Part shown: positions 25,933-34,460 of the stretch, one piece after another | Layout: the number at the start of each line of letters is the position of its first letter | Position numbering within the stretch: the stretch's first letter is position 1 | Assembly (NCBI RefSeq): GCF_000019225.1 | Contig: NC_010995.1 | Span: 1,868,501 to 1,932,500, forward strand | Origin: Cellvibrio japonicus Ueda107 | GTDB taxonomy: Bacteria > Pseudomonadota > Gammaproteobacteria > Pseudomonadales > Cellvibrionaceae | DNA: 64,000 nt | Reading direction: 5' to 3' | Translations under genes and position numbers: made by a program | Notes under the pieces: model-generated | What the model was told of the DNA's origin: nothing | Seen by the model: the letters and a program-made list of their open reading frames with translations, nothing else | The model's database searches: none

Positions 25933-25938
25933 TCCCTG

Positions 25939-25980
25939 GTGGGCACTGACGCAGAATCCGGGAGCGTCTCGCCCACTTTT
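25939..25980 (+). terminator. Probable terminator after hda
   Basis: Two-part stem: GTGGGC pairs with GCCCAC, and inside it GACGC pairs with GCGTC, followed by TTTT. It starts 6 bp after the hda stop. Confidence 0.65.
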
Positions 25981-26164
25981 GAAAGATAGATTTGAAGGAT
26001 TGATTAACGTGGCGCGCAAAAACCGGGTCTGTTCGGCAACCTGGTCAGACGTTCAACAGCAATCATACTGATAACAAAACGGGTCCGATAAGCCACTTGT
26101 TACATCATCTACTGCCTTGCCAGGCAATGGACGCTGCGCTATCGGCACCTCTCCGGAGCCCTCT

Positions 26165-28045
26165 ATGCCTGTCGCAAAAACTGTCGCCTGCTGGCGTACC
26201 TGTCTATTTGTAAAAGCCTATTCGCTATTGAGCAAACCCTGTTCGATCTTCTCCCTGGCGTTGTTGCCCTTGTTGGTTGCAGGTTGTGGCAGCGGTGGTG
26301 GAACCGCAAAACCGGTTACTGGCTCTTCGTCTACCAGCTCGGTAGTCTCAAGTCCTGCATCCAGTGCGGCTAGCAGTTCTGTCGTTAACCTGGGCCTGAT
26401 CAAGCTGAACCAGGTGGGATTTCTTCCGGCAGCATCCAAACTGGCCGTGGTTCCTGAGGTGGCAGCAACGGCGTTCCAATTATTGGATAGCGATACGCAC
26501 AGGGTTGTGTATAGCGGGGAGTTAACTTCGGCAGCCAATTGGGTACCTGCGCAAGAGCGGGTAAAACTGGCTGATTTTTCCGGTATTACCGAGCCGGGCA
26601 TATATCAGTTACGCGTGGAGGGGGTGGAAGATTCCCATTCCTTCCCGATAGGGACTGAGGTCTACAGGGATTTGGCGGCAGCCAGTATCAAAGCGTTCTA
26701 TTACAACCGTGCCGGCACCGCCCTGTTAAGTCAGCATGCGGGTATATATGCGCGCCAGGCTGGACACCCGGATACCCAGGTGTATGTACATGGCTCGGCG
26801 GCCAGCCAGGCGCGGCCTGAGGGTACGGTGATTTCCAGCCCCAAGGGCTGGTATGACGCGGGTGACTACAACAAATATATCGTCAACTCTGGCATATCTA
26901 CTTACACCTTGCTGGCGGCTTACGAGCATTTTCCGCTGTTATTCAATGAGCAGAACTTGAATATTCCCGAGAGCAACGACGATATGCCCGATCTGCTGGA
27001 TGAGATCCTGTGGAATCTTGAGTGGATGCTCACCATGCAGGATCCGCATGATGGTGGTGTCTACCATAAGCTCACCAATAAGAACTTTGACGGTACGGTG
27101 ATGCCCCATCAGGCTACCAGCCAGCGTTATGTCGTCCAGAAAACCACGGCGGCGGCACTGGATTTTGCGGCAGTCATGGCGACGGCAAGCCGTGTGTTTG
27201 CTGCCTATGAAGCACAACGCCCCGGCCTGGCTGCACAGATGCGTGAAGCCGCTGAATCTGCCTGGGCCTGGGCACAAACCAATCCGGCGGTCTTTTATGT
27301 TCAGCCTGCAGATATCCGCACCGGGGAATATGGCGATCGCAGCCTGGCGGATGAGTTTGCCTGGGCGGCAGCGGAGCTCTATATCACTACCGGGGACGAT
27401 AGCTATTACACGGCGATGAATGCAGCCGGGACGGAAAATACCGTATCTTCCTGGGGGGATGTGCGTGGTTTGGCCTGGATATCACTGGCGCATCACCGCG
27501 ATAACCTGACCGACCTTGCCGATCAGGATTTGATCGCAAGCAGAGTGACTGGCCTGGCGAATAGCCTGCACAATACATGGCAGGCTTCTGCCTACCGGGT
27601 AAGCATGCAGACCAATCACTTTGTATGGGGCAGCAATTCTGTTGCGCTTAATCAGGGAATTGTGCTGGTTCAGGCCTATCGCCTGAGCGGTGAGCGGCGC
27701 TATCTGGATGCGGCCCAGTCCATGCTCGATTACGTGCTTGGGCGCAACGCTACCAATATTGCCCAGGTAACCGGATTTGGCACCCGCTCAACCTTGCACC
27801 CACACCATCGCCCTTCGGAGGCTGATGGCATTGAGGCTCCGATTCCCGGTTTTGTCGCAGGCGGGCCTAACCCGGGGCAACAGGATAGGAGTGACTGCCC
27901 GGTATCTTATCCCTCCGCCGTGACAGCCAGGTCCTACCTGGATCATTACTGCAGCTATGCCAGTAACGAAATTGCCATTAACTGGAATGCACCCCTGGTA
28001 TACCTGGTTGCGGCTGTCCAGGCGCTGACGCCAGTCAATCCATAA
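26165..28045 (+). CDS. Glycoside hydrolase family 9 endoglucanase, lipoprotein
   Basis: A 626-residue cellulase. The signal ends LLVAGC (lipid Cys41), followed by a Gly/Ser-rich linker (42-75), an N-terminal CelD-type Ig-like domain (about 78-165), and the GH9 alpha/alpha barrel (about 170-620). Catalytic residues are visible: DAGD at 231-234 (base) and NE near 602 (acid) in ASNEIAINW. HPHHRPS is the substrate-binding block. It should cut beta-1,4-glucan at the cell surface. There is no carbohydrate-binding module. C. japonicus is known to have two GH9 enzymes; which one this is I cannot say. The gene stands alone, between hda and ada. The ATG at 26165 is chosen over 26117. Confidence 0.93.
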   Translation: MPVAKTVACWRTCLFVKAYSLLSKPCSIFSLALLPLLVAGCGSGGGTAKPVTGSSSTSSVVSSPASSAASSSVVNLGLIKLNQVGFLPAASKLAVVPEVAATAFQLLDSDTHRVVYSGELTSAANWVPAQERVKLADFSGITEPGIYQLRVEGVEDSHSFPIGTEVYRDLAAASIKAFYYNRAGTALLSQHAGIYARQAGHPDTQVYVHGSAASQARPEGTVISSPKGWYDAGDYNKYIVNSGISTYTLLAAYEHFPLLFNEQNLNIPESNDDMPDLLDEILWNLEWMLTMQDPHDGGVYHKLTNKNFDGTVMPHQATSQRYVVQKTTAAALDFAAVMATASRVFAAYEAQRPGLAAQMREAAESAWAWAQTNPAVFYVQPADIRTGEYGDRSLADEFAWAAAELYITTGDDSYYTAMNAAGTENTVSSWGDVRGLAWISLAHHRDNLTDLADQDLIASRVTGLANSLHNTWQASAYRVSMQTNHFVWGSNSVALNQGIVLVQAYRLSGERRYLDAAQSMLDYVLGRNATNIAQVTGFGTRSTLHPHHRPSEADGIEAPIPGFVAGGPNPGQQDRSDCPVSYPSAVTARSYLDHYCSYASNEIAINWNAPLVYLVAAVQALTPVNP

Positions 28046-28055
28046 TTGGCCATAC

Positions 28056-28092
28056 GGCAGGGTATGGGGTCGAACCGGGCTCCATACCCGCC
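28056..28092. terminator. Hairpin between the GH9 gene and ada
   Basis: GGGTATGG pairs with CCATACCC, extended by GGC/GCC across a one-base bulge. It lies between convergent stops. T-tracts are poor, so termination by this element alone is uncertain. Confidence 0.45.
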
Positions 28093-28095
28093 GCT

Positions 28096-29055
28096 CTACG
28101 GATTTTTACCCGCTGCCTTTGCTTCGCGCTTTAAAAGTTCCCGCTTGCGTTCCACACCCCAGCGATAGCCTGACAGACCACCGTCGCTGCGCACGACACG
28201 ATGGCAGGGGATGGCTAATCCCAGTGGGTTGGCTGCACAGGCACCGGCAACCGCACGCACGGCATCCGGGGAGCCCAGGTGCCCGGCAATGGCTTTATAG
28301 CTGCGGGTTTCGCCCGCCGGAATTTCACGTAAGGCTTGCCATACCTTTTGCTGGAACAGGGTTCCGCGAATATCCAGGGGTAAATCCAGTGTGCGCGATG
28401 GTTGTTCTATATAGGCAATGATGGCTGCCAGTTCTTTCGCTAATTGGCGGCTGGCGTGCAAGCTGGCGTGAGGGAAGCGCCGCTGCACATCCTCGACCAG
28501 GGTATCTTCCTGGTCGCCCAGCAAAATGGCGCAAACGCCTTTCTCGGTTCGGGCGACCAGCACCAGCCCTAAAGAAGAATGGTCCAGGGCAAACTCAATA
28601 TTCATAGGCAGCTTTCCCCTATATGGGTTGTGGTGTTGATTGGCTCCCTGTTGGCTGGCTTTGGCATAGGCTTTGGGGGTCAATCCAGTGACTTGTCTGA
28701 ATAAACGATGCAGGTGATAACGGCTGAGACCGGCGTAATTCGCCATCTCCTGCAGGCTGGGCTCCCCATCTGCATTCTCGATAAAGCGGCACAGGGCTGT
28801 GATGCGTTCCTGTATCAGGCTATCCGGGGTATCCCGCTGCGGGTGGCAGCGCTTGCACGGACGAAACCCGGCGGCTTGTGCCGCGTCAGGTGAAGGAAAA
28901 AAGCGCACATTATCGGGATTGGGGCGCCGCGATGGACAGCCAGGGCGACAATAGATACCCGTGGTAATCACGGCGTAGAAAAATTGTCCTTCTGCTGAGG
29001 CGTCATTCAACAGGTGCCATCGTGGGTCTGGTGAATCAGTGGGCTGTGGCGTCAT
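28096..29055 (-). CDS. ada: Ada: adaptive-response regulator and O6-methylguanine methyltransferase
   Basis: A 319-residue fused protein. The zinc/methylphosphotriester domain has Cys36, Cys40, Cys67 and Cys70 (GIYCRPGC, PCKRC), two residues off the E. coli numbering. Next come an AraC-type helix-turn-helix (about 85-160, NYAGLSRYHLHRLFRQVTGLTP) and a methyltransferase domain with PCHRVVRSDG, acceptor Cys about 284. It repairs methylated DNA and, once methylated, activates its regulon. I start at the ATG at 29055; the longer frame to 29151 gives an unrelated N-terminus. No alkB or alkA is adjacent. Confidence 0.95.
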   Translation of the reverse strand: MTPQPTDSPDPRWHLLNDASAEGQFFYAVITTGIYCRPGCPSRRPNPDNVRFFPSPDAAQAAGFRPCKRCHPQRDTPDSLIQERITALCRFIENADGEPSLQEMANYAGLSRYHLHRLFRQVTGLTPKAYAKASQQGANQHHNPYRGKLPMNIEFALDHSSLGLVLVARTEKGVCAILLGDQEDTLVEDVQRRFPHASLHASRQLAKELAAIIAYIEQPSRTLDLPLDIRGTLFQQKVWQALREIPAGETRSYKAIAGHLGSPDAVRAVAGACAANPLGLAIPCHRVVRSDGGLSGYRWGVERKRELLKREAKAAGKNP

Positions 29056-29160
29056 GGCGGTCAGTGCAAGTAAGTCCAGGTACTTAAGGTCAGGTACTAC
29101 TCTAGCGATTATCCAGCGCCAAGGCAGTACCGTTCTTGCTATGACATTCAATATGCTGGT

Positions 29161-30705
29161 TCAGTCGCGCTTTGCCTGCGCTCCGGGAATCAGCTCCTGC
29201 AGCCGTGGGAATGCCAGTGCCAGCAGGGCGATGGACGCAAGCAGTGCCAGGGGGCCGCTGCCAATCGCCATAAACGGGGTCCAGTCTTTGACCGGATGTA
29301 TTTGGCCGGTGAAGGTTTGCTCCGTAAAGGAATCGCTATGGCTGAGTATCTTGCCTTTGTTGTCAATAATGGCGCTGGGGCCATTGTTGGTGCTGTAAAT
29401 CAGATAGCGGCCAGTTTCCAGCGCGCGCATTTGTGCCATTTGCATAAACTGCTTGGACTGGATTGAATCGAGGAACCATCCGAGGTTGTTAACACTGAGC
29501 AAAACCTGGGTTTCACGCGCGCCTTCGGCGATCAAATCCGGGTAGACAATTTCGTAACAAATAGCGGGGGTAATACGAATTCCATGGGCGATCAAACCGT
29601 GCTGCTCGCGCGGGCCAATATTGATAAACGATGTCGGCAAATCGAAAAATTCAATAAGTCCGCGCACATAGTCTTCCAGGGGGACATATTCGCCAAAGGG
29701 AACCAGGCGGCGTTTATGGTAAAAGCCGAGTCCTTCGCCGAGTCCGGCGATCGAGTTGTAATAATGGTTGCGCTCGCGGTCGGCAAATATCACGCCGGTG
29801 AACAGGGCTGCATTGGACTGTGCGGCACGGGTATTCATCTCTTCGAGGAAGGGCAGTGCAGTTTGGTAGGTGAGTGCCGTTGGAATGGCCGCTTCGGGCC
29901 AGATGACCCAGTTGTTGGTCCACAGGTTTTCACTCATGTCGCGCAGTTGGTTGAGGCTCGCATTAACCGCAGCGTAATCCCAATTCAGTTTGGTACTTTG
30001 ATCCACGTTGGGTTGCACCATGCCTACACTGATAAATTGTTCATCCGGCTCTGCCCAGGTGATAGTTTTTAAGGCGGCTCCTGCGATCCAAAAGGCAATG
30101 CAGGCACCGCTGGCAATAATCAGGGCGCGGGATTTTTGGTATTGCCACAACCATTGTGCGATCAGGCCACTGGTAAACACACTGATAACACTCAAGCCCA
30201 TTACGCCGGCAACGGGTGCCCAACCGCTGAGCCAGGTATCCAGGTGTGCATAGCCGATAAAGAGCCAGGGAAATCCGGTCAGGAGCCAGGTGCGCATCCA
30301 TTCACCCAGCAGCCAACAGGCGGGCAGGGCGATTATCAATGCGAGCGAATGATGGTTAAACCAGCGCCCAAACAGGTAGAACGGAAGGGTAAAAATAGCG
30401 GCCATAAAGGCAGCAAATAACAACACCAACAGCGCAGACAATAGGGGTGAGGCGCCGCCGAAGTAATGGATGCTGACATAAATCCAGTGAATACCTGCCG
30501 CGTAAAGGCCAATGCCAAACACAAAGCTGCGCCAGATGACCTGGTTCAGGGGCTGGTCTTTCAGCAGGAGCGCAAACAGGGTAAGAGCAATAACGGCAAT
30601 GGGCCATAGGCCGAAAGGCGCAAAACCAAGGGTGATAAGGCTGCCGCTGAGTAGCGCCAGCAGCAGGGCTTGCCACCGGGGCAGGGCGAGCAGTTGTGTT
30701 TTCAT
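29161..30705 (-). CDS. lnt: Apolipoprotein N-acyltransferase
   Basis: A 514-residue inner-membrane enzyme that adds the third acyl chain to lipoproteins. About six N-terminal helices and a final C-terminal helix flank the periplasmic nitrilase domain (about 215-470). The catalytic triad is visible as Glu in WVIWPEAAIP, Lys in the region before LVPFGEYVPLEDY, and Cys in TPAICYEIVYPDLI. AGGAAA precedes the ATG by 8 nt. A strong terminator-like hairpin ends only 14 nt before the ATG, separating lnt from ybeX. Confidence 0.96.
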   Translation of the reverse strand: MKTQLLALPRWQALLLALLSGSLITLGFAPFGLWPIAVIALTLFALLLKDQPLNQVIWRSFVFGIGLYAAGIHWIYVSIHYFGGASPLLSALLVLLFAAFMAAIFTLPFYLFGRWFNHHSLALIIALPACWLLGEWMRTWLLTGFPWLFIGYAHLDTWLSGWAPVAGVMGLSVISVFTSGLIAQWLWQYQKSRALIIASGACIAFWIAGAALKTITWAEPDEQFISVGMVQPNVDQSTKLNWDYAAVNASLNQLRDMSENLWTNNWVIWPEAAIPTALTYQTALPFLEEMNTRAAQSNAALFTGVIFADRERNHYYNSIAGLGEGLGFYHKRRLVPFGEYVPLEDYVRGLIEFFDLPTSFINIGPREQHGLIAHGIRITPAICYEIVYPDLIAEGARETQVLLSVNNLGWFLDSIQSKQFMQMAQMRALETGRYLIYSTNNGPSAIIDNKGKILSHSDSFTEQTFTGQIHPVKDWTPFMAIGSGPLALLASIALLALAFPRLQELIPGAQAKRD

Positions 30706-30719
30706 TTATCGTTTCCTAT

Positions 30720-30751
30720 AAAAAATCCCGCCAGGGTGGGCGGGATTTTTT
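30720..30751 (-). terminator. Strong terminator-like hairpin between ybeX and lnt
   Basis: AAAAAATCCCGCC pairs with GGCGGGATTTTTT around a 6-nt loop. In the - direction it is a textbook intrinsic terminator. It ends 14 nt before the lnt ATG, leaving no room for a promoter after it. Confidence 0.85.
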
Positions 30752-30771
30752 GTCGATAGCCAGGCGCAACC

Positions 30772-31644
30772 TTAATCTTCATCGCCAACTATCGTCAACC
30801 GCAACAAATGGATTTGGCGGTTGTCGGCATAGAGTACGCGGAAACGCATGGGGCCAATTTGGGCCACTTCATTGCGCTTGGGCAAATGCCCGAATTCCTG
30901 CATCAAAATACCGCCGATAGTGTCGAAATCCTCATCGCTAAAATGGGTTTTGAAATACTCGTTAAAGTCTTCAATAGGCGCCAGGGCCTTTACAATGTAA
31001 TCGGTGTCGCTCACCTGGCGGATAAAGTCCGTGACCTCCTCGTCTTCATCGGTCTCGTCTTCAATTTCGCCCACGATCTCTTCAAGGATATCTTCAATGG
31101 TTAGCAGACCGGAGATACCGCCATACTCATCCAGTACCAAGGCCATGTGGTAGCGGTTTTCGCGGAATTCGCGCAGCAGTACGTTTACACGCTTGCCCTC
31201 GGGCACAATGTTTGCCGGGCGCAGGATAGATTCGATATTAAAGTTTTCTGTGCCTTTGAGGGCGAGGGGAAGCAAGTCCTTGGCGAGTAAAATGCCGCGT
31301 ACATCATCGAGGTTTTCGCCGATTACCGGATAGCGGGAGTGGCCGGATTCGATCACTTGTTGCAGGACTTCTTCCGGGGTGCAATCCAGGCGAATGGCGG
31401 TGATCTGTGAACGCGGCACCATGATTTCGCGCGCGTGGAGTGAGGAGACATCCATCGCGCCCTCAATAATACTCACCGCTTCCGGGTCAAGCAGGTGGTT
31501 ATCGGCCGCATCCTTAATAATTTCCAGCAATTCATCGCGGGATTTGGGTTCGGTGCTGAAGGCATGGAGTAATTTATCGAGCCAGGATCGCTCGTGTTTT
31601 TCGGCTTTTTCAGAGGTGAAACTACTCGGGTGATCGTCCGACAT
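30772..31644 (-). CDS. ybeX: CorC/YbeX-like CBS-domain protein
   Basis: A 290-residue cytoplasmic protein. Two CBS domains (about 70-195: EIMVPRSQITAI, GHSRYPVIGENLDDVRGILLAKDLL, VLDEYGGISGLLTIEDILEEIVGEI) bind nucleotides, and a CorC/HlyC domain is C-terminal (about 205-290). No DUF21 membrane region is present, as in E. coli YbeX/CorC. It is linked to Mg2+/Co2+ homeostasis and, in E. coli, to ribosome metabolism. It is third in the ybeZ-ybeY-ybeX set; 19 bp separate it from ybeY. Confidence 0.94.
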   Translation of the reverse strand: MSDDHPSSFTSEKAEKHERSWLDKLLHAFSTEPKSRDELLEIIKDAADNHLLDPEAVSIIEGAMDVSSLHAREIMVPRSQITAIRLDCTPEEVLQQVIESGHSRYPVIGENLDDVRGILLAKDLLPLALKGTENFNIESILRPANIVPEGKRVNVLLREFRENRYHMALVLDEYGGISGLLTIEDILEEIVGEIEDETDEDEEVTDFIRQVSDTDYIVKALAPIEDFNEYFKTHFSDEDFDTIGGILMQEFGHLPKRNEVAQIGPMRFRVLYADNRQIHLLRLTIVGDED

Positions 31645-31663
31645 GGTGGTGTTCCTGAAGGGG

Positions 31664-32197
31664 TTATTCTATATGGCCAGCACTGCTGCTGGCCTGGCGC
31701 CTGGGCGCCGGGTTTGTGGGAATGGCTTCGGGATAGGAGGCCTCATCGTATGGGTCTGCATATCCCAGCCTTGCCAGGAGTTGGGTTTCCAGGGCTTCCA
31801 TGGTTTCGGCCTCATCATTGTCAATATGGTCATAGCCGAGTAAGTGCAAACTGCCGTGGATCAACATATGTGCCCAATGGGCATCCAGTGGCTTGTGTTG
31901 CTCATCAGCTTCGTGTTCGACAACCGGGGCACATACCACCAGATCACCGAGCAGGGGAATCTCCACTTCGGGAGGAATATCTGCCGGAAACGACAGCACA
32001 TTGGTGGCATAGTCGCGCTCGCGGTATTCACGGTTCAGGTCGCGGCCTTCATCGGTATCCACGATATACACACTGACTTCGGCTTCATCCAGCTGCTGGC
32101 TATCAAGAGCGGTGCTTATCCACTGCCGGATATGCTCCTCGCTGGGTAACTGCTGGCTGGCGCTGTTGATTTCAATATCTATTTGATACTTGCTCAT
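31664..32197 (-). CDS. ybeY: Endoribonuclease YbeY (rRNA maturation factor)
   Basis: A 177-residue metal-dependent RNase needed for 16S rRNA 3'-end maturation and ribosome quality control. The zinc motif is HMLIHGSLHLLGYDHIDNDEAETME (HGxLHLxGYDH). YVVDTDEGRDLNREYRERDYATNVLSFP-like substrate-channel residues precede it. A C-terminal extension of about 25 Pro/Ser/Ala-rich residues goes beyond the E. coli protein. It starts 11 bp after ybeZ. Confidence 0.95.
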   Translation of the reverse strand: MSKYQIDIEINSASQQLPSEEHIRQWISTALDSQQLDEAEVSVYIVDTDEGRDLNREYRERDYATNVLSFPADIPPEVEIPLLGDLVVCAPVVEHEADEQHKPLDAHWAHMLIHGSLHLLGYDHIDNDEAETMEALETQLLARLGYADPYDEASYPEAIPTNPAPRRQASSSAGHIE

Positions 32198-32208
32198 GGC
32201 GCCCTGGC

Positions 32209-33303
32209 TTAAAAGCCATTGTGTTTGGGGTTGTTTTCCTCGTAGGCATCATAGGCCTCCACAATGCGCTGCACTATGGGGTGGCGCACCACATCTTTCG
32301 AGGTAAAGTGGGTAAAGCTGATGCCATGCACATTGTCGAGCACTTCAATGGCGTGACGCAGGCCAGAGGCCATGCCGCGCGGCAAGTCGATCTGGGTTGG
32401 GTCACCGGTGATGACTGCCGTGGTGCCGAAACCGATACGGGTGAGGAACATTTTCATCTGTTCACGGGTTGTATTTTGGCTTTCATCGAGGATCACAAAG
32501 GAGTTGTTCAAGGTGCGTCCGCGCATAAAGGCGAGGGGCGCGATTTCGATAACGCCGCGTTCAATCAGCTTGCCGACTGCCTCAAAACCCAGCATCTCAT
32601 ACAGGGCGTCGTAGAGCGGGCGCAGGTAGGGATCGACCTTTTGGGTCAGGTCGCCGGGCAGGAAACCCAGTTTTTCGCCGGCTTCTACTGCCGGGCGAAC
32701 CAGCAGGATGCGTTCGATTTCGTTTTTCAGCAGGGACTCTACCGCACAGGCGACAGCCAGGTAGGTTTTTCCGGTACCGGCAGGGCCAATACCAAAATTG
32801 ATGTCGTTGCGCTGTACCGCGCGTACATAACGCTGCTGGTTGAGGCCGCGCGGTTTAATCGTGGCTTTCTTGGTGCGGATCAGCGTCGTGGTACTGTCAT
32901 CGTCCTGGACTTTGGCTTCAGCGGTCAGGCCATTATTCAAGTGTTGGCTGGCTTCAGCCTTATCGAGTTGTTCCATAAGCTCCTCAATGCCTGAGCTTTG
33001 CAGCGCCAGGTGGACTTCATCGGGGGTGAGTTCGGTATCGGCAGTAGCGCGATAGAGGCTGCTGATCAGGGCTTCTGCGGCACGGGTTGGGGTAGCTGCG
33101 CCCACCAGCTCGAAATGATTGCCGCGGTGGCGGATTTCGATGTGGAGGCGTTCTTCAATTTGGCGCAGATGCTGGCCGAGCAGGCCGTTCAGGTTTGCCA
33201 GGCGGCGGCTATCGCTAGGTTCCAGGGTTAGCTGCCGGGTGACGCTTGCTGGTGAATCGGGCGCAACCTGTGTGTCCAGGCCGCCACTAACGTGACTATT
33301 CAA
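32209..33303 (-). CDS. ybeZ: PhoH-like ATPase YbeZ
   Basis: A 364-residue P-loop NTPase. The N-terminal region (about 20-110) is KH-like, then comes the PhoH domain with GIGPAGTGKTYLA (about residues 175-187) and FVILDESQNTTREQMKMFLTRIG (Walker B). It is a probable RNA-associated ATPase partner of YbeY. The stop is 11 bp from ybeY. Upstream, about 150 bp separate it from a YbhN-like gene that interrupts the usual miaB-ybeZ order. Confidence 0.95.
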   Translation of the reverse strand: MNSHVSGGLDTQVAPDSPASVTRQLTLEPSDSRRLANLNGLLGQHLRQIEERLHIEIRHRGNHFELVGAATPTRAAEALISSLYRATADTELTPDEVHLALQSSGIEELMEQLDKAEASQHLNNGLTAEAKVQDDDSTTTLIRTKKATIKPRGLNQQRYVRAVQRNDINFGIGPAGTGKTYLAVACAVESLLKNEIERILLVRPAVEAGEKLGFLPGDLTQKVDPYLRPLYDALYEMLGFEAVGKLIERGVIEIAPLAFMRGRTLNNSFVILDESQNTTREQMKMFLTRIGFGTTAVITGDPTQIDLPRGMASGLRHAIEVLDNVHGISFTHFTSKDVVRHPIVQRIVEAYDAYEENNPKHNGF

Positions 33304-33448
33304 AACGGGGGGGAATCTCTTTCAGCTGACGTTAAGGTTTAGCCTACCCCATTCATTGCGAAGGTAAAAGCCTCATTTGCTGTTTTATGGTTTTTCGGCA
33401 GGGGCTACCCCCGGGGAAGACCGGTTAATAGGTAGCTGATTGGGGAAA

Positions 33449-34411
33449 TTATTGTTCCGGAGGGGGGCGTTTTGGCTGCCAGCGGCGCAGCCATTGGTCA
33501 TGTTCAAAAAAGAGTACCATCACCAGAGAAATAGCCAATGGAATCAACAGATAGAACAACCGGAATACCAGCAGGGCTGCTATAACATCTGCCGGGTTCA
33601 CATCCGGGAGTGCTATCAGGAAAACCACCTCTAATACCCCTAACCCGCCGGGAGCGTGGGATACCAGGGCAGCCGAGAAGGAGGCCAGAAAAATGCCCAG
33701 CACCAACAGGAAGCCGGGATTACTGGCTTCCGGCAGTGCGAAGTAAATGATGGCTGCGGCGCCGATCAGCTCCAGTGGGCCGATAATCAGTTGGCGCAGC
33801 ACGATAGGCATGCGGGGATATTGCAGCTTGACCTTGCGAAAGCGCAGGGATTTCAGTTTCAGGCTGCTGCCAATGACGTAGAGCGCCACCAGGCCAAGCA
33901 TCAGCAGTCCGCAGAGAATCGGTACCCACAGGGGTAAATCCTCAAAGAAACGATTGACCAGGGCTGGCTCAATCAATAGCACAACCCCGCCAAGCAAAAT
34001 AGAGCCGAGCGCAAAGGTAAAAGAGCAAAAAGCTACCAATACACCGACTTCGGTAGCGCTTAAGCCTTTTGAGCTGTAGGCGCGATAGCGCACAACGGCA
34101 CCGGAGAAGACGGATGCGCCAATGTTGTGGCCAATGGCGTAGGCAGTAAAGGAGGCGGCGGTGATAAATCCCCAGGAGATACGTTTGCGCAAGTGGATTA
34201 ATGCCAATCGGTCGTAGCCTGCCAGTGCCGCATAGGCGACAAGGGTCGCGAGGGCTGCCAGTGCCCAGCCGCTAAGGGGTATGGCATAGAGGCTGTCGAG
34301 GATATCGTCCAGCGAGATGTCCCGCAGCTGGTGGTATAGCAGCCAGGCGGAAAATACAACAGCGGCCAAACCTACGATTGGCCATAAATAATCCTTGTTC
34401 AGTTTCATCAT
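33449..34411 (-). CDS. YbhN/UPF0104-like integral membrane protein (LPG-synthase-TM family)
   Basis: 320 residues and about eight membrane helices, matching the lysylphosphatidylglycerol-synthase transmembrane family without the C-terminal transferase domain. Conserved motifs include AIGHNIGASVFSGAVVRYRAYSSKGLS and SHAPGGLGVLEVVFL. In MprF these parts flip lipids; the family member YbhN has been connected to lipid movement. Substrate unknown. ATGs at 34411 and 34408 are adjacent. It sits 50 bp downstream of miaB. Confidence 0.88.
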   Translation of the reverse strand: MMKLNKDYLWPIVGLAAVVFSAWLLYHQLRDISLDDILDSLYAIPLSGWALAALATLVAYAALAGYDRLALIHLRKRISWGFITAASFTAYAIGHNIGASVFSGAVVRYRAYSSKGLSATEVGVLVAFCSFTFALGSILLGGVVLLIEPALVNRFFEDLPLWVPILCGLLMLGLVALYVIGSSLKLKSLRFRKVKLQYPRMPIVLRQLIIGPLELIGAAAIIYFALPEASNPGFLLVLGIFLASFSAALVSHAPGGLGVLEVVFLIALPDVNPADVIAALLVFRLFYLLIPLAISLVMVLFFEHDQWLRRWQPKRPPPEQ

Positions 34412-34460
34412 GCGATCTGTTTCTTCGTCATGCGGTTAACAGAAAAGGTTCGGCAATGAG

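Noticed and set aside
32221..32994. A 257-codon open frame on the + strand
   Set aside because: It is antisense to ybeZ, whose Walker motifs are intact.
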